Shown: positions 8,025 to 17,136, counted from the stretch's first letter. The stretch: DNA of 64,000 nucleotides from Sphaerochaeta globosa str. Buddy (GCF_000190435.1 NC_015152.1:3230458-3294457), one strand, 5' to 3'. A program made the numbers and translations. Notes: generated from the letters alone by a model not told the origin.

Positions 8025-8615
8025 ATGAAGCGTTGTTCCATCATCATTCACAGTGTAAGCGGCAACTGCTACATCATTGGCTCCTATCTCAAGGAACTGC
8101 TGGCCGCACGAAATGTCGATGCCAGGCTGTACCGGGTAGAAGACCCTGATTTGCACATTTGGGCAAACACCCAAGAGACAACCAATGATTTCTATGAAGA
8201 TATACTAGCCCTGCCCATCGTCAGTACCGGTACCCTGACCAAAAGCGATATGGTAATTTTAGGCAGTCCCACCCGGTTCGGAAACATCTCAGCCGAGATG
8301 AAGACATTCCTGGACACAACGCTCCCGCTGAGCAAGGACAAGAGTCTGGAAACCAAGTTTTTTGCCTGCTTCACCAGTTGCTCGAACTCCACTTGCGAAG
8401 GGGCGCATACACTGACAGCCATGATCTATTGGGCTCAATCGATGGGTATGTTGCACATACCGTTCGGAGTCCACGATGAATTGGATTTCAGTGAGCAACC
8501 GGTCAGCGGCATCGTACACCTTGCCGGCAAGGAAGGAGCCATTCGTCCCAGTGATCGCCTGGGCAGGGAGATGGAGATCTATGCCGATCTCTTGAGCGCC
8601 TACATCCAAGAATAA
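8025..8615 (+). CDS. Flavodoxin-like NADPH-dependent reductase family protein
   Basis: A 196-residue flavodoxin-fold protein. The N-terminal SVSGNCYIIGSYL corresponds to the FMN phosphate-binding loop, and GSPTRFGNISAEMKTFLD is the WrbA/flavodoxin_2 signature. A cysteine pair occurs in CFTSCSNSTCEG. Members bind FMN and reduce quinones or other acceptors in the cytoplasm. GAGG precedes ATG 8025. It is followed by a strong hairpin shared with the convergent gene. Substrate not inferable. Confidence 0.75.
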   Translation: MKRCSIIIHSVSGNCYIIGSYLKELLAARNVDARLYRVEDPDLHIWANTQETTNDFYEDILALPIVSTGTLTKSDMVILGSPTRFGNISAEMKTFLDTTLPLSKDKSLETKFFACFTSCSNSTCEGAHTLTAMIYWAQSMGMLHIPFGVHDELDFSEQPVSGIVHLAGKEGAIRPSDRLGREMEIYADLLSAYIQE

Positions 8616-8631
8616 CCGTGAAGGCACGTAG

Positions 8632-8665
8632 GGGAAGTGCTGAATGCACTTCCCTTACTTTTTAG
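8632..8665 (+). terminator. Rho-independent terminator between convergent genes
   Basis: GGGAAGTGC, loop TGAAT, GCACTTCCC, then TTACTTTTT. It serves the flavodoxin-like gene and runs a few bases into the 3' end of the opposing DUF4032-like gene. Confidence 0.85.
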
Positions 8666-9572
8666 AGAAGAAGTGTTTCACCCGTTTAAGCCAACGTTCC
8701 GCACGTCCCTTGCCGTAGCGGATCTTGTAGTCGGAGGTAGCACTCTCGATGCTCACTTCCTCGCTTCCGCTCATATGCTTCAGGTTGTCCCAGTGCCTCA
8801 CGATCCACATATAAAGATCGGCCTCAGTATTCCCGGGGAAGGAGGCAAGCAGTTTCTCCCTGCGCACTTCCTCGATGATCGGCTGGTACACGTTCTCATA
8901 CCATGAGACGGCACCTTCCTCAAAGCTCAACTCTTCACTCTTTCCCTCATTCAGATAGTACTTATGCACCAGAATATGGTTCACCATCTCAGGATAGGAA
9001 CCGGGGGAAGTGAATTCGATTTGTTCCATGGGCAGGTATGTCGGGTCGTACTGCTCTAAGAATCGCTTGCGTTCATAATCGATGACACGCTTACGCAATT
9101 GCTTCATCGTGAGTCCCGCTTCAAGAGGAATCTGGCTATCAAGCTGAACGACTTCGGCATCGATGAACTCAACGCCCTGGGTCTTGGCCACCGAGACACG
9201 ATGGTTCCCATCCCGTACAAAGTACCACTGCCCAAGCTTGTACACCGATATCGGAGGAAGGTTCACATACTCCTTGACCGCCCTATCGATGCTTCTCCAG
9301 CGGGAACGCAGCAACTCTTTCTTCGGATAGAAAGCCAACGAGAAATCCTGATATCGGCCTTCACTGCCGATAATCTGCTTGACCGGAATGGTTCTCATTC
9401 CCAGGTACGTTTCATTACGTGGTTTGATCAACTCGGTGACTGCATAAAAACTCAACAAATCGGAGTTCTTCCACGCAAGGCCGCTGAGCAGAGATTGAAT
9501 TCGGCCACGGCTGCGGGCCTTTTCAAAATCCTCATTTGTCTGGGAAAGCAAATCTGTCCCAATTCTACCCAT
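8655..9572 (-). CDS. DUF4032-like protein with ParB/Srx-type fold
   Basis: A 305-residue cytoplasmic protein. The central part reads RTIPVKQIIGSEGRYQDF, then PPISVYKLGQWYFVRDGNHR and VSVAKTQGVEFIDAEV. This is the ParB/sulfiredoxin-like signature seen in DUF4032 and related proteins of unknown activity. The DGNHR motif is the usual core. The start ATGGGTAG overlaps the stop of the metallophosphoesterase by 8 bp, so translation is coupled. Last gene of the nine-gene operon. Function unknown; some relatives carry a nucleotide-dependent activity, but nothing here proves it. Confidence 0.65.
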   Translation of the reverse strand: MGRIGTDLLSQTNEDFEKARSRGRIQSLLSGLAWKNSDLLSFYAVTELIKPRNETYLGMRTIPVKQIIGSEGRYQDFSLAFYPKKELLRSRWRSIDRAVKEYVNLPPISVYKLGQWYFVRDGNHRVSVAKTQGVEFIDAEVVQLDSQIPLEAGLTMKQLRKRVIDYERKRFLEQYDPTYLPMEQIEFTSPGSYPEMVNHILVHKYYLNEGKSEELSFEEGAVSWYENVYQPIIEEVRREKLLASFPGNTEADLYMWIVRHWDNLKHMSGSEEVSIESATSDYKIRYGKGRAERWLKRVKHFFSKK

Positions 9573-10266
9573 TCTTGCTCCCCTTCCCCAACTTTGGGTC
9601 CTGCAGTATATAACTTTGGAAAATATTTATCACCTGTGTTTGTTTGTACACATGGTGACGGTTTGCATTCATGTCCTGCAAATGGATGTGCCCATGCAAC
9701 AGATACCGGGGTTTGAACCACTGCATGAATGTCAAAAAGGTAGAGAAACCCTGATGACAGCGGTCGGTGTCATCCCCAAGCCCCAACGGTGCAGCATGGG
9801 TGAGCAGAATATCCACATATCGCCCATGAAGGATGCGATTGAACAGAAGACGGGGAACCATCTTGAGCATCCTGAGAAACATCTCCCGTTCGGTGAATTG
9901 GTGTTTGCCCTTGTTGTAACGCATCGCCCCGCCGAGGCCTGCAACAATGAGGTCCTGCTTTCGGTAATACAGCACCTTCCCATCGACAAAATCTCCGCCA
10001 AAGCTGGGAAGCACTTGCATAGTGCTGTCGGTATATCCGTATTGCATGATAGGCTGGGCATTCGAGGTAAACTGATGCAAGAAATCCAGATTATGATTGC
10101 CGAACACAAAAAAAAGCGGCTTGTTCAGGCTGGAAATGATATACTCATAATATTTCAGCGGTAAATCGCCGGCTGCGATGATTGCATCGACATCGGCGTA
10201 CCGGGATGCAATATTCTTTGAGTAGACCAAGGGATCAGTTTCATCAGCGATACACAAGATTTTCAT
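9565..10266 (-). CDS. Calcineurin-like metallophosphoesterase
   Basis: A 233-residue metallophosphoesterase. Recognised motifs are AAGDLP (motif II), FGNHN (motif III), LLTHAAP (motif IV) and HGHIH (motif V). The first motif, normally DxH, is DETD here, so the usual metal-binding His is replaced. Some MPE subfamilies share this change. Possible substrates include phosphodiesters or nucleotides. It lies 3 bp after the SDR gene and overlaps the DUF4032-like gene, within the purine-nucleoside operon. Confidence 0.8.
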   Translation of the reverse strand: MKILCIADETDPLVYSKNIASRYADVDAIIAAGDLPLKYYEYIISSLNKPLFFVFGNHNLDFLHQFTSNAQPIMQYGYTDSTMQVLPSFGGDFVDGKVLYYRKQDLIVAGLGGAMRYNKGKHQFTEREMFLRMLKMVPRLLFNRILHGRYVDILLTHAAPLGLGDDTDRCHQGFSTFLTFMQWFKPRYLLHGHIHLQDMNANRHHVYKQTQVINIFQSYILQDPKLGKGSKNG

Positions 10267-10269
10267 ACA

Positions 10270-10974
10270 TCACCCCGCTAGGTATCCCGAATCGACGGTG
10301 ACCACTTCTGCAGTCATCGCAGAACAATTGGCCAACAGTTGCACCACCAAGGCCACTTGGTCGGCATCGACCAGGGAACCCAAAAGGGAACGCTCTTCAT
10401 ACAGCTTTCTCAGTGCATTTGTTTCATCTAAATAAGGGGCTTTGAGGAGCCCTGGGGCAACAGCATTTACCCGTACATGCGGAGCGAGTTCGCTGGCCAG
10501 GCTCTTGGTATAGGAGACCACCGCCCCTTTGGATGCATCGTAGTGGGAAGTCCCGCCGAAACCGGGATGAAAGGCGTTGATGCTGGCAATATTGACGATC
10601 GAACCCTTGGAGGCTTGCAGCAAAGGAGCCATGGCCTTGACCATGCGCATCAGGCCCGTCACATTGACATCGAAAATCCGCTGTATCTCCGCAGTCGATA
10701 GTTCCTCTACTGGATACACCGAGAAAATGCCGCTGTTGTTGACCAGGACATCCAAGCTTGTAAGCTGACTTGCGACGGTATCTATACTCGATTGGTCCCT
10801 GACATCCAAAAACACCGGTTTCAATAAGGGGCCCAACTCCTGTTGAAGCTCCAACGCCTTCTGCTCACTGCTGGAATAGGCGCAGTACACGGTCTGTTCC
10901 TCTGCAATGAATAGCTTGCAGATGGCCTTTCCCAAGGTGCTGGTTCCTCCACTGACCAAGACGTACTTCATCAT
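10270..10974 (-). CDS. Short-chain dehydrogenase/reductase
   Basis: A 234-residue classical SDR. The Rossmann motif is GGTSTLGKAI (TGxxxGxG variant), followed by LDVLVNNSGIF. The catalytic Ser is in NIASINAF, Tyr and Lys are in HYDASKGAV, and VRVNAVAPG follows. It is NAD(P)H-dependent with unknown substrate. TAATGATG joins the stop of the cupin gene to the start here; the second ATG (10971) is better spaced from GGAG. Membership in the nucleoside operon suggests a sugar- or nucleoside-derived substrate, which is inference. Confidence 0.82.
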   Translation of the reverse strand: MMKYVLVSGGTSTLGKAICKLFIAEEQTVYCAYSSSEQKALELQQELGPLLKPVFLDVRDQSSIDTVASQLTSLDVLVNNSGIFSVYPVEELSTAEIQRIFDVNVTGLMRMVKAMAPLLQASKGSIVNIASINAFHPGFGGTSHYDASKGAVVSYTKSLASELAPHVRVNAVAPGLLKAPYLDETNALRKLYEERSLLGSLVDADQVALVVQLLANCSAMTAEVVTVDSGYLAG

Positions 10975-11450
10975 TACTCCTTGCTCAAAAAATCCTCAAG
11001 AAAGGGACAATCAGGATAGGAGGCAAGCAGAGCCTTCGTCCCTTGCTTGTAAGACTGACCATCATAAGGGGGAACCATGGTTGTTGCACACAAGGTCCAA
11101 CCATCCTCGACAAGAGGCTTTGTGCCCTGCCAACACCCTCCATCAACAGCAACAACAGATTGGTATCCCTCACTTGCCTTGCCCAACATTGTCATAGCAT
11201 GGCTCCCGTCTGGATAAAGAACCAGCTGTTTGGAAGGACTGCCTTCCAGAAAATACCAAACTTCGGCAGTGGGAAGGAAATGAAGGGAGGAAAAGCTTTG
11301 GCTTGTCATCAAATAATGAATCGTGCTGCCCAATGGCTTCCCGTCACCGTTGAATGTATGCACCCTGCGATAGTAGCCGCCCTCGCCCTCTAGAGGTTCC
11401 AAGTGCAATGTCTCGATCAGGTCCTTCAGTTCCTTTCTCATACCGGCCAT
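10974..11450 (-). CDS. Cupin_5 (DUF985) family protein
   Basis: A 158-residue single-domain cupin. The N-terminal LIETLHLEPLEGEGGYYRRV is the Cupin_5 opening. Next come STIHYLMTSQSFSSLHFLP, EVWYFLEGSP and a final CATTMVPPYD segment. Relatives bind ligands in a beta barrel, and enzymatic roles are not settled. It overlaps the upstream purine nucleoside phosphorylase by 13 bp and the downstream SDR by one base, so it is tightly coupled. Confidence 0.78.
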   Translation of the reverse strand: MAGMRKELKDLIETLHLEPLEGEGGYYRRVHTFNGDGKPLGSTIHYLMTSQSFSSLHFLPTAEVWYFLEGSPSKQLVLYPDGSHAMTMLGKASEGYQSVVAVDGGCWQGTKPLVEDGWTLCATTMVPPYDGQSYKQGTKALLASYPDCPFLEDFLSKE

Positions 11451-12268
11451 TGACGGGTTACACTGCGAACCAAAAGCGTAAAGGCTTCCTTCACCCTGTC
11501 GCTGGTTTCCATAACTTCAGTATGGTTAAGCGGTTGGTCGAGGATTCCAGCTGCCATGTTGGTGATACAGCTGATACCCAATACCTTCATTCGCATATGA
11601 CTGGCAGCGAGGGCTTCGGGTACGGTGGACATGCCCACCGCATCAGAGCCGAGGATCCGCGCAGCCCTTACTTCCGCCGGAGTCTCGTACGAGGGACCGG
11701 CGAAGAACATGTATACGCCTTGTTGAAGGGGAATGCCCAAACACTTTGCTTCCTCACGCGCCAATGCAGAGAGTTTCTTATCATAGGCGTTGGTCATATC
11801 GAAGAATCGCTCGCCCAAGCTGTCGTAATTGGGCCCGCGCATAGGGCTGTCTGCGATCAACTTGATGTGGTCGGTAATCAGCATCAAATCCCCGGGTTTA
11901 TACGAAGTGTTCACTCCTCCGGCGGCATTGGTAACCAAGAGGTTGTTGATACCCAAGGCATGCATGACCTGAATCGGGAATACCACCTGGTCCATTCCAT
12001 AGCCCTCGTAGTAGTGAAAGCGGCCCTGCATGCACATGACCCGTTTGCCTTCCAGATTTCCCACCACCAAACGCCCTTTATGTCCAAAGACTGTTGAGAC
12101 GGGGAAATACGGGATGTCCTTGTAGGAGATGGCAATCGCGTCCTGGAGCTCTTCGGCCAAGCCACCCAAACCACTGCCAAGAACCATGCCGATTTGCACG
12201 GGATCATTGCCGATGCGAGAAGTGATATACATTGCAGCTTCCTGCATTTTATCCATAAGTTTATCCAT
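11438..12268 (-). CDS. punA: Purine nucleoside phosphorylase
   Basis: A 276-residue trimeric-type (inosine/guanosine) purine nucleoside phosphorylase. It converts nucleoside plus phosphate to base plus (deoxy)ribose-1-phosphate. Family signatures: GMVLGSGLGGLA (phosphate loop), GRFHYYEGY, VTNAAGGVNTSY, FAGPSYETPAEVR and GMSTVPEALAA, then ISCITNMAAG for base recognition. It follows the two permeases with a 22-bp gap. Imported nucleosides would thus be cleaved at once. The start is the first Met (MDKLMDKM) with GGAGG upstream. Confidence 0.93.
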   Translation of the reverse strand: MDKLMDKMQEAAMYITSRIGNDPVQIGMVLGSGLGGLAEELQDAIAISYKDIPYFPVSTVFGHKGRLVVGNLEGKRVMCMQGRFHYYEGYGMDQVVFPIQVMHALGINNLLVTNAAGGVNTSYKPGDLMLITDHIKLIADSPMRGPNYDSLGERFFDMTNAYDKKLSALAREEAKCLGIPLQQGVYMFFAGPSYETPAEVRAARILGSDAVGMSTVPEALAASHMRMKVLGISCITNMAAGILDQPLNHTEVMETSDRVKEAFTLLVRSVTRQWPV

Positions 12269-12290
12269 TATTTCCTCCGATTCGTACTAC

Positions 12291-13223
12291 TTAGAAAGGT
12301 TCACCCGAGGCCTTCGGGGCTGCAGAGTTCTTCGAGAAAAGCACCAAGGCGAGCAAGGTTGCCATATAGGGGAAGACCTTGAAGAAAACGGGGGGGATGA
12401 CAGACAGCGAGGGAATGACCTGACTGACATTGGCAATGGTCGTTGCAATGCCGAAGAAAAAGGTTGCTCCCAAAATCCCCAGTGGTTTCCACTGTCCGAA
12501 AATCAAGGCTGCAATGGAGAGGAAGCCCAGACCGGCTACCGTACCATTGAATTCTCCTGAATAGGTGATCAGGATAACTGAACCACCCAAGCCGGCCAAG
12601 GCACCGCTCATGACTACTCCGAAATAGCGCATTCGATAGACATTTACACCAGCAGACGCTACTGCTGAAGGGTGCTCACCGCACGCCCGGAGTCTCAGGC
12701 CGAAACTTGTTTTGTACAGCAAAATCCAGGAAAGTGCCCAAATGGCCAGGCATAGCCAGGTAGTCCAATAGGATTGGCTGAAAAAGAGCGGCCCTATGAT
12801 GGGAATCTGTGAAAGAACAGGAATGTTCTTGCGCACGATACCCATCAGGATGCGGACGTTTCCGCTACCGCTGATGGTTCTGGCCAGGTACACGGTCAAA
12901 GCAGCCGCCAACATGTTGATGGCCGTCCCGCTGATGACCTGGTCTGCTTTCAAGTTGATCGAAGCAAACGCATGCAAGAGGCTGAATATCGCTCCTGCAG
13001 CAACACCGACAAGAATACCGACAGGAAGGGCTTGCACACCCAAGGTGGCTTCAGTCATTTTGATGGTTATGGCGCTGGCAAAGTAGCCTACCAACATCAA
13101 GCCTTCCAAACCGAGGTTGGTGACACCGCTTCGTTCACTGTACAAGCCCCCTAAGGAGGTCATCAACATGGGAATGGTATAGGCAATGGCATAGGGGAAA
13201 ATGCTGACTAGGGTATTCCACAT
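12291..13223 (-). CDS. Nucleoside ABC transporter permease (NupQ/YufQ-like)
   Basis: A 310-residue BPD_transp_2-type permease with about eight hydrophobic segments. It opens with the family-typical PMLMTSLGGLYSERSGVTNLGLEGLML. Together with the next gene it would form the membrane channel for a BMP-family nucleoside importer. The gap to the upstream permease is one base. Ends with a hydrophobic ALVLFSKNS tail. Confidence 0.88.
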   Translation of the reverse strand: MWNTLVSIFPYAIAYTIPMLMTSLGGLYSERSGVTNLGLEGLMLVGYFASAITIKMTEATLGVQALPVGILVGVAAGAIFSLLHAFASINLKADQVISGTAINMLAAALTVYLARTISGSGNVRILMGIVRKNIPVLSQIPIIGPLFFSQSYWTTWLCLAIWALSWILLYKTSFGLRLRACGEHPSAVASAGVNVYRMRYFGVVMSGALAGLGGSVILITYSGEFNGTVAGLGFLSIAALIFGQWKPLGILGATFFFGIATTIANVSQVIPSLSVIPPVFFKVFPYMATLLALVLFSKNSAAPKASGEPF

Positions 13224-13224
13224 A

Positions 13225-14346
13225 TTATTGACCCTCCTTCTTCACTGCGGGCTCTGATAGTGCTGCTTTACGCTTCGCCTTATTCCCTTGCCTCTTCAGC
13301 ACTGCATCCCAGAACCGCTTGAACAGCACGCTCGTTGCAGTGAAATAGATAATTACCGCAATAATGGTATCGGCAATTTCAGGCGGTACGCTGGTCATGG
13401 CATTCATGAATCCCTTGCCCGACTGTAAAATACCGAAAAACAACGAACTGAGCAAAACACCAAGGGGGGTGCTGGCTCCCAACAAGGAAACGGCAATACC
13501 ATCGAAACCTTGTGCCGGCATGACACCGATCTGCATGTTTCGTGAGTATCCGGTATAAAAGGAAAGGCCTGCAAGGCCGGCAAGACCACCGGCGATCATC
13601 ATGGAAATGACCACGTTGCGGTTCACCTTAATCCCTGCATATTCGGCACAGAACCTGTTCGATCCCACCGCCTTCAAACCAAAGCCCAAGGTAGTCTTAT
13701 CCAAAATAAACTTGACAATAATCACAGCTGCAATAGCGACAAAAAAGGCCAAATTCATATAGGAACCATTGAACAGCTTGGTCAACCAAGGCGAGCGCAT
13801 GGATTGACTTACGGCAATACTGGCACTCTCAGTCTCCAGCGATGGTCCTTTCAGAAAGGCGGGGATGAAATAGTAGATCGACCAGTAGGCTATCCAGTTC
13901 ATCATAATGGCCGCAACCACCTCATGTACGTTGAACTTTGCCTTGAGGAATCCAGGAATCACTCCCCAAAGAGCACCACCCAAAAGGGCTGCGCCGATGA
14001 GCACAATCAAGAAAAGAGGACGGGGAAGGAAGACCTTGTGAGCCACCAAGGTTGCACACAAACCTCCGATGAGCATTTGCCCGGAAGCCCCGATATTGAA
14101 CAGACCGGTCTTAAAAGCGAATGTCACAGAAAGGCCTACCAACATCAGGGTGGTCGCCGTTGCAAGCGTATTGCCGATGCGCTCGATATTCATCAGGCCG
14201 CCTCGGAACAAATACCAGAATCCGGAAAACGGGTTGCTACCGATCGAGGCCATCAGAATCGCACCGGCGAGCAGCCCCAGGACTGTTGCACTCGCGGCGA
14301 CGAGGAAGGCATTACTTTGCTTCTCACGCTGTTTTATTGGTTTCAT
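13225..14346 (-). CDS. Nucleoside ABC transporter permease (NupP/YufP-like)
   Basis: A 373-residue permease with a hydrophobic core and basic termini. Landmarks are FKTGLFNIGASGQMLIGGL and GFDGIAVSLLGASTPLG, typical of the partner permease in BMP-dependent nucleoside systems. The start overlaps the ATPase stop by 4 bp (ATGA). The C-terminal tail is Lys/Arg-rich. Confidence 0.88.
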   Translation of the reverse strand: MKPIKQREKQSNAFLVAASATVLGLLAGAILMASIGSNPFSGFWYLFRGGLMNIERIGNTLATATTLMLVGLSVTFAFKTGLFNIGASGQMLIGGLCATLVAHKVFLPRPLFLIVLIGAALLGGALWGVIPGFLKAKFNVHEVVAAIMMNWIAYWSIYYFIPAFLKGPSLETESASIAVSQSMRSPWLTKLFNGSYMNLAFFVAIAAVIIVKFILDKTTLGFGLKAVGSNRFCAEYAGIKVNRNVVISMMIAGGLAGLAGLSFYTGYSRNMQIGVMPAQGFDGIAVSLLGASTPLGVLLSSLFFGILQSGKGFMNAMTSVPPEIADTIIAVIIYFTATSVLFKRFWDAVLKRQGNKAKRKAALSEPAVKKEGQ

Positions 14347-15863
14347 TGGGCACCTTCCTTACGCTTCACACCCGCCATCATGAGACCGACTTCCTCCTCA
14401 TTGGTCTCAGTAGTCTTCACTACATCAATCAACTCCCCGCTGTTCATGACGGCAATCCGGTCGGAGAGATTGAAAATCTCGTCCAGTTCAAAGGACACAA
14501 GCAAGACAGCGTGTCCCTTGTCCCGGTGTGCCACAAGCTGCGAGTGAATATATTCAATGGCACCGACATCCAACCCGCGGGTGGGCTGGACGGCAATCAG
14601 AAGTTCGGGATCGGCCACTACCTCGCGTCCGACGATCAATTTCTGTTGATTGCCTCCGGAGAGTTTCCCGGCAAGAGAGTAAATGCCTTCACCACTGCGT
14701 ACGTCAAACTGATCGATAACCTTCTGGGCATATTCATGCAAGTACTCTGCATCGAGCAGTCCATTCTTGCTGAACGGGCTGTGATAGTACTCCTTGATGG
14801 CAACATTACTAGAGAGAGGAGCCGCCATGACCAAGCCACGCTTTTGTCGATCCTCCGGAATATGACCGATACCGATCTCGTTGCGCTTTCTGACATCGGC
14901 ATTGGTAATATCGTTGCCGTCCAGAGTGATGGTGCCAGCCTCAATAGACCTCAGTCCGGTGATGGCTTCTATCAATTCGGTCTGGCCGTTGCCGTCCACA
15001 CCGGCTATGCCGACTATCTCACCGGCTTTCACAGAGAGCGAGAAGTCCTTTACGCCAACCAGTTTCTTATTATTCAAAACCTTGAGGTCATGCAGGTCCA
15101 AAATGACTCTGCCGACTTGGGCCGGCTTCTTGTCGACCTTGAAATTTACCGGTCGGCCGACCATCATCGAAGCCATTTTGGAGGCACTTGTCGATTTGAC
15201 ATCAACCAAACCAATCAACTGCCCACGGCGGATGATCGTGCAACGGTCAGCCACAGCCTTAATCTCATTGAGCTTATGGGTGATGAGAATGACCGACTTG
15301 CCTTCGGCTACCAGGTTGCGCATGATCTGCATCAGATCTTCGATCTCCTGGGGGGTCAGCACTGCCGTAGGTTCGTCAAAAATAAGAATTTCTGCATCAC
15401 GATAGAGCATTTTCAGGATTTCAACCCGCTGTTGCATTCCAACGGTGATGTCTTCTATGACCATATCAGGATCGATATTCAGCCCGTACTTCTCAGAGAG
15501 GGCCTTGATCTTCTTGGAAGCACCTCTACGGTCGAGGAAGAATTTGCCTTCCTTTCCAAGAATGATATTTTCCGTAACAGTAAAGTTGTGCACAAGCTGG
15601 AAGTGCTGATGCACCATGCCGATTCCAAGGTCGTTGGCATCGTTGGGACTATGGATATGTACTTCCTTCCCTCGCACAATGATTTTTCCCTTATCGGCAT
15701 GATAGAGGCCAAAGAGAATACTCATGAGGGTGGACTTACCTGCCCCGTTCTCGCCTAAAATGGCGTGTATCTCCCCCTGCTCTACTTGCAAGGTAATATC
15801 ATCGTTGGCGACGATACCGGGAAATTCCTTGCGAATGTTCAACATTTCAATGACATGACTCAT
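14343..15863 (-). CDS. Nucleoside/sugar ABC transporter ATPase with two ABC domains
   Basis: A 506-residue tandem ATPase of the RbsA/NupO type. Domain 1 has Walker A GENGAGKST near residue 40, signature VGMQQRVEIL and Walker B LIFDEPTAVL. Domain 2 has a modified Walker A (GVDGNGQTE), signature LSGGNQQKLIV and ELLIAVQPTRGLD. The asymmetry, with one canonical and one altered site, is normal for this class. It is separated from the binding protein by a stem-loop, and followed by the permeases. Confidence 0.92.
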   Translation of the reverse strand: MSHVIEMLNIRKEFPGIVANDDITLQVEQGEIHAILGENGAGKSTLMSILFGLYHADKGKIIVRGKEVHIHSPNDANDLGIGMVHQHFQLVHNFTVTENIILGKEGKFFLDRRGASKKIKALSEKYGLNIDPDMVIEDITVGMQQRVEILKMLYRDAEILIFDEPTAVLTPQEIEDLMQIMRNLVAEGKSVILITHKLNEIKAVADRCTIIRRGQLIGLVDVKSTSASKMASMMVGRPVNFKVDKKPAQVGRVILDLHDLKVLNNKKLVGVKDFSLSVKAGEIVGIAGVDGNGQTELIEAITGLRSIEAGTITLDGNDITNADVRKRNEIGIGHIPEDRQKRGLVMAAPLSSNVAIKEYYHSPFSKNGLLDAEYLHEYAQKVIDQFDVRSGEGIYSLAGKLSGGNQQKLIVGREVVADPELLIAVQPTRGLDVGAIEYIHSQLVAHRDKGHAVLLVSFELDEIFNLSDRIAVMNSGELIDVVKTTETNEEEVGLMMAGVKRKEGAQ

Positions 15864-15926
15864 CGGTGGACTCCCCTATGAGGACACGCTGGGCGTGTGA
15901 TATATACAATACCGTAGGTAGCACAG

Positions 15927-15953
15927 AAGGGCCACCGATTGAAGGTGGCCCTT
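15927..15953 (-). promoter_or_regulatory. Intercistronic stem-loop between binding protein and ATPase genes
   Basis: Perfect 10-bp stem AAGGGCCACC / GGTGGCCCTT with a 7-nt loop and no proper U-tract. Stem-loops here often stabilise or partly terminate the mRNA so that the binding protein is made in excess. Role inferred. Confidence 0.6.
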
Positions 15954-15975
15954 GATTATAGCATCAAGAAAGCAC

Positions 15976-17058
15976 TTACTTGAACAGTCCGTCGCCGACA
16001 GCAGCAACCTTGATCTCTCCGCTCTTCAACTTTGCGTAAACCTTTGCAACTTCATCGGTCACGTTCTTGGTGAGGTTCGGATTCTGTACAGGAATACCAA
16101 CGCCGTCGTTGGTGGCATCGAGATGGAGCACCTGTCCAGCAGGATAGGTTCCATTCAGCTCGGCTTCAATCATGTCATAGGAAGCACGGTCGAGGTACTT
16201 CATCGCACTGGTGAGAATGATGGACTTTCCGCTGGGCATGAGGCCTTCAGGGTACTGGTCTACGTCAACACCGATGACCCAGACATTCTTGCCGCTGGAA
16301 GCACGGTTCTTTGCCTCGTTGATAACGCCGACACCGACGCCACCAGCTGCTGCAAAGATTACGTCAACACCGCGGTCGTACATGGAAGCTGCAATCTGCT
16401 GGCCTGCACTTACGTTGTCAAAACTGCCCTGATACAGGTTGTTTTCCTGCTTCATGACAATCTTGGTACCGAAGGTTGCATTGGCATACTTGACGCCCTG
16501 CTGGAAGCCCCAGTTGAACTTCTGGACAGCGGGAATTTCCATACCACCGACAAAACCGAAATCGCCTTCCTTGACCTGCAGGGCTGCTGCAAAGCCAGCG
16601 AGGAAGCCGGATTCATGTTCTGCCCAATAGACGGCAACAACGTTCTTCTCAATGCGGAAGACCGAGTAGTCGGCATTGTGCGGCTCGCCATCAAGAATGA
16701 CGAACTTTACATTGGGGTATTTGTCCTGGGCTTCAAACAACGCGGTCTCAAACTTGAATCCGGGGCAGACTACAAAATTGTAACCAGCGTCTACGAGGTT
16801 GCCGATTTCCTTGAGATAGTCAGCTTCAGTAGTTCCGGCGGGTTTGAGATATTTGACATCAAGACCGTAGTCTTTGCTCGCCCTCAGGATGCCTTCCCAG
16901 GTGCCCTGGTTAAAGGATTTGTCGTCAATCGTACCAGCATCGGTAACCATTCCGACGCGAAGATTGCTCTTTTTGGCTGCGCCCTCATTTGAACCTTGGG
17001 CAAATGCCACGGTTCCGAGCAACAGGAAGATACAAAGCACAACAGTCAGTTTCTTCAT
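15976..17058 (-). CDS. BMP/PnrA-family nucleoside-binding protein
   Basis: A 360-residue periplasmic binding protein of the BMP (basic membrane protein, TmpC/PnrA) family. These bind purine nucleosides in spirochaetes. Signal peptide MKKLTVVLCIFLLLGTVAFA; no lipobox cysteine, so it is probably not a lipoprotein. Family landmarks: VGMVTDAGTIDDKSFNQGTW, WAEHESGFLAGFAAA, GFVGGMEIPAVQKF and VIGVDVDQYPEG. Start ATG 17058 has AGGAG 9 nt upstream. First gene of the operon that ends with the DUF4032-like gene. Confidence 0.93.
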   Translation of the reverse strand: MKKLTVVLCIFLLLGTVAFAQGSNEGAAKKSNLRVGMVTDAGTIDDKSFNQGTWEGILRASKDYGLDVKYLKPAGTTEADYLKEIGNLVDAGYNFVVCPGFKFETALFEAQDKYPNVKFVILDGEPHNADYSVFRIEKNVVAVYWAEHESGFLAGFAAALQVKEGDFGFVGGMEIPAVQKFNWGFQQGVKYANATFGTKIVMKQENNLYQGSFDNVSAGQQIAASMYDRGVDVIFAAAGGVGVGVINEAKNRASSGKNVWVIGVDVDQYPEGLMPSGKSIILTSAMKYLDRASYDMIEAELNGTYPAGQVLHLDATNDGVGIPVQNPNLTKNVTDEVAKVYAKLKSGEIKVAAVGDGLFK

Positions 17059-17107
17059 TCCGTTCTCTCCTATTTTGTGTTTATTCACAAAGAGTCTATG
17101 TAGCATC

Positions 17108-17136
17108 ATTCTACAATCACCCTGTAGCCTTGTCAA
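17108..17136 (-). promoter_or_regulatory. Promoter of the nucleoside uptake operon
   Basis: Minus strand TTGACA, 17 nt, TAGAAT: near-consensus. Between it and the SD a TTGTG / CACAA inverted repeat (about 17076-17095) could be an operator. Confidence 0.75.

Noticed and set aside
14121-15758. 545-codon plus-strand open frame opposite the nucleoside ATPase
   Set aside because: The minus-strand protein has all ABC motifs; the long antisense frame results from codon bias.
15952-16992. 346-codon plus-strand open frame opposite the BMP protein gene
   Set aside because: Complement of a certain gene; no start signal and no family features.
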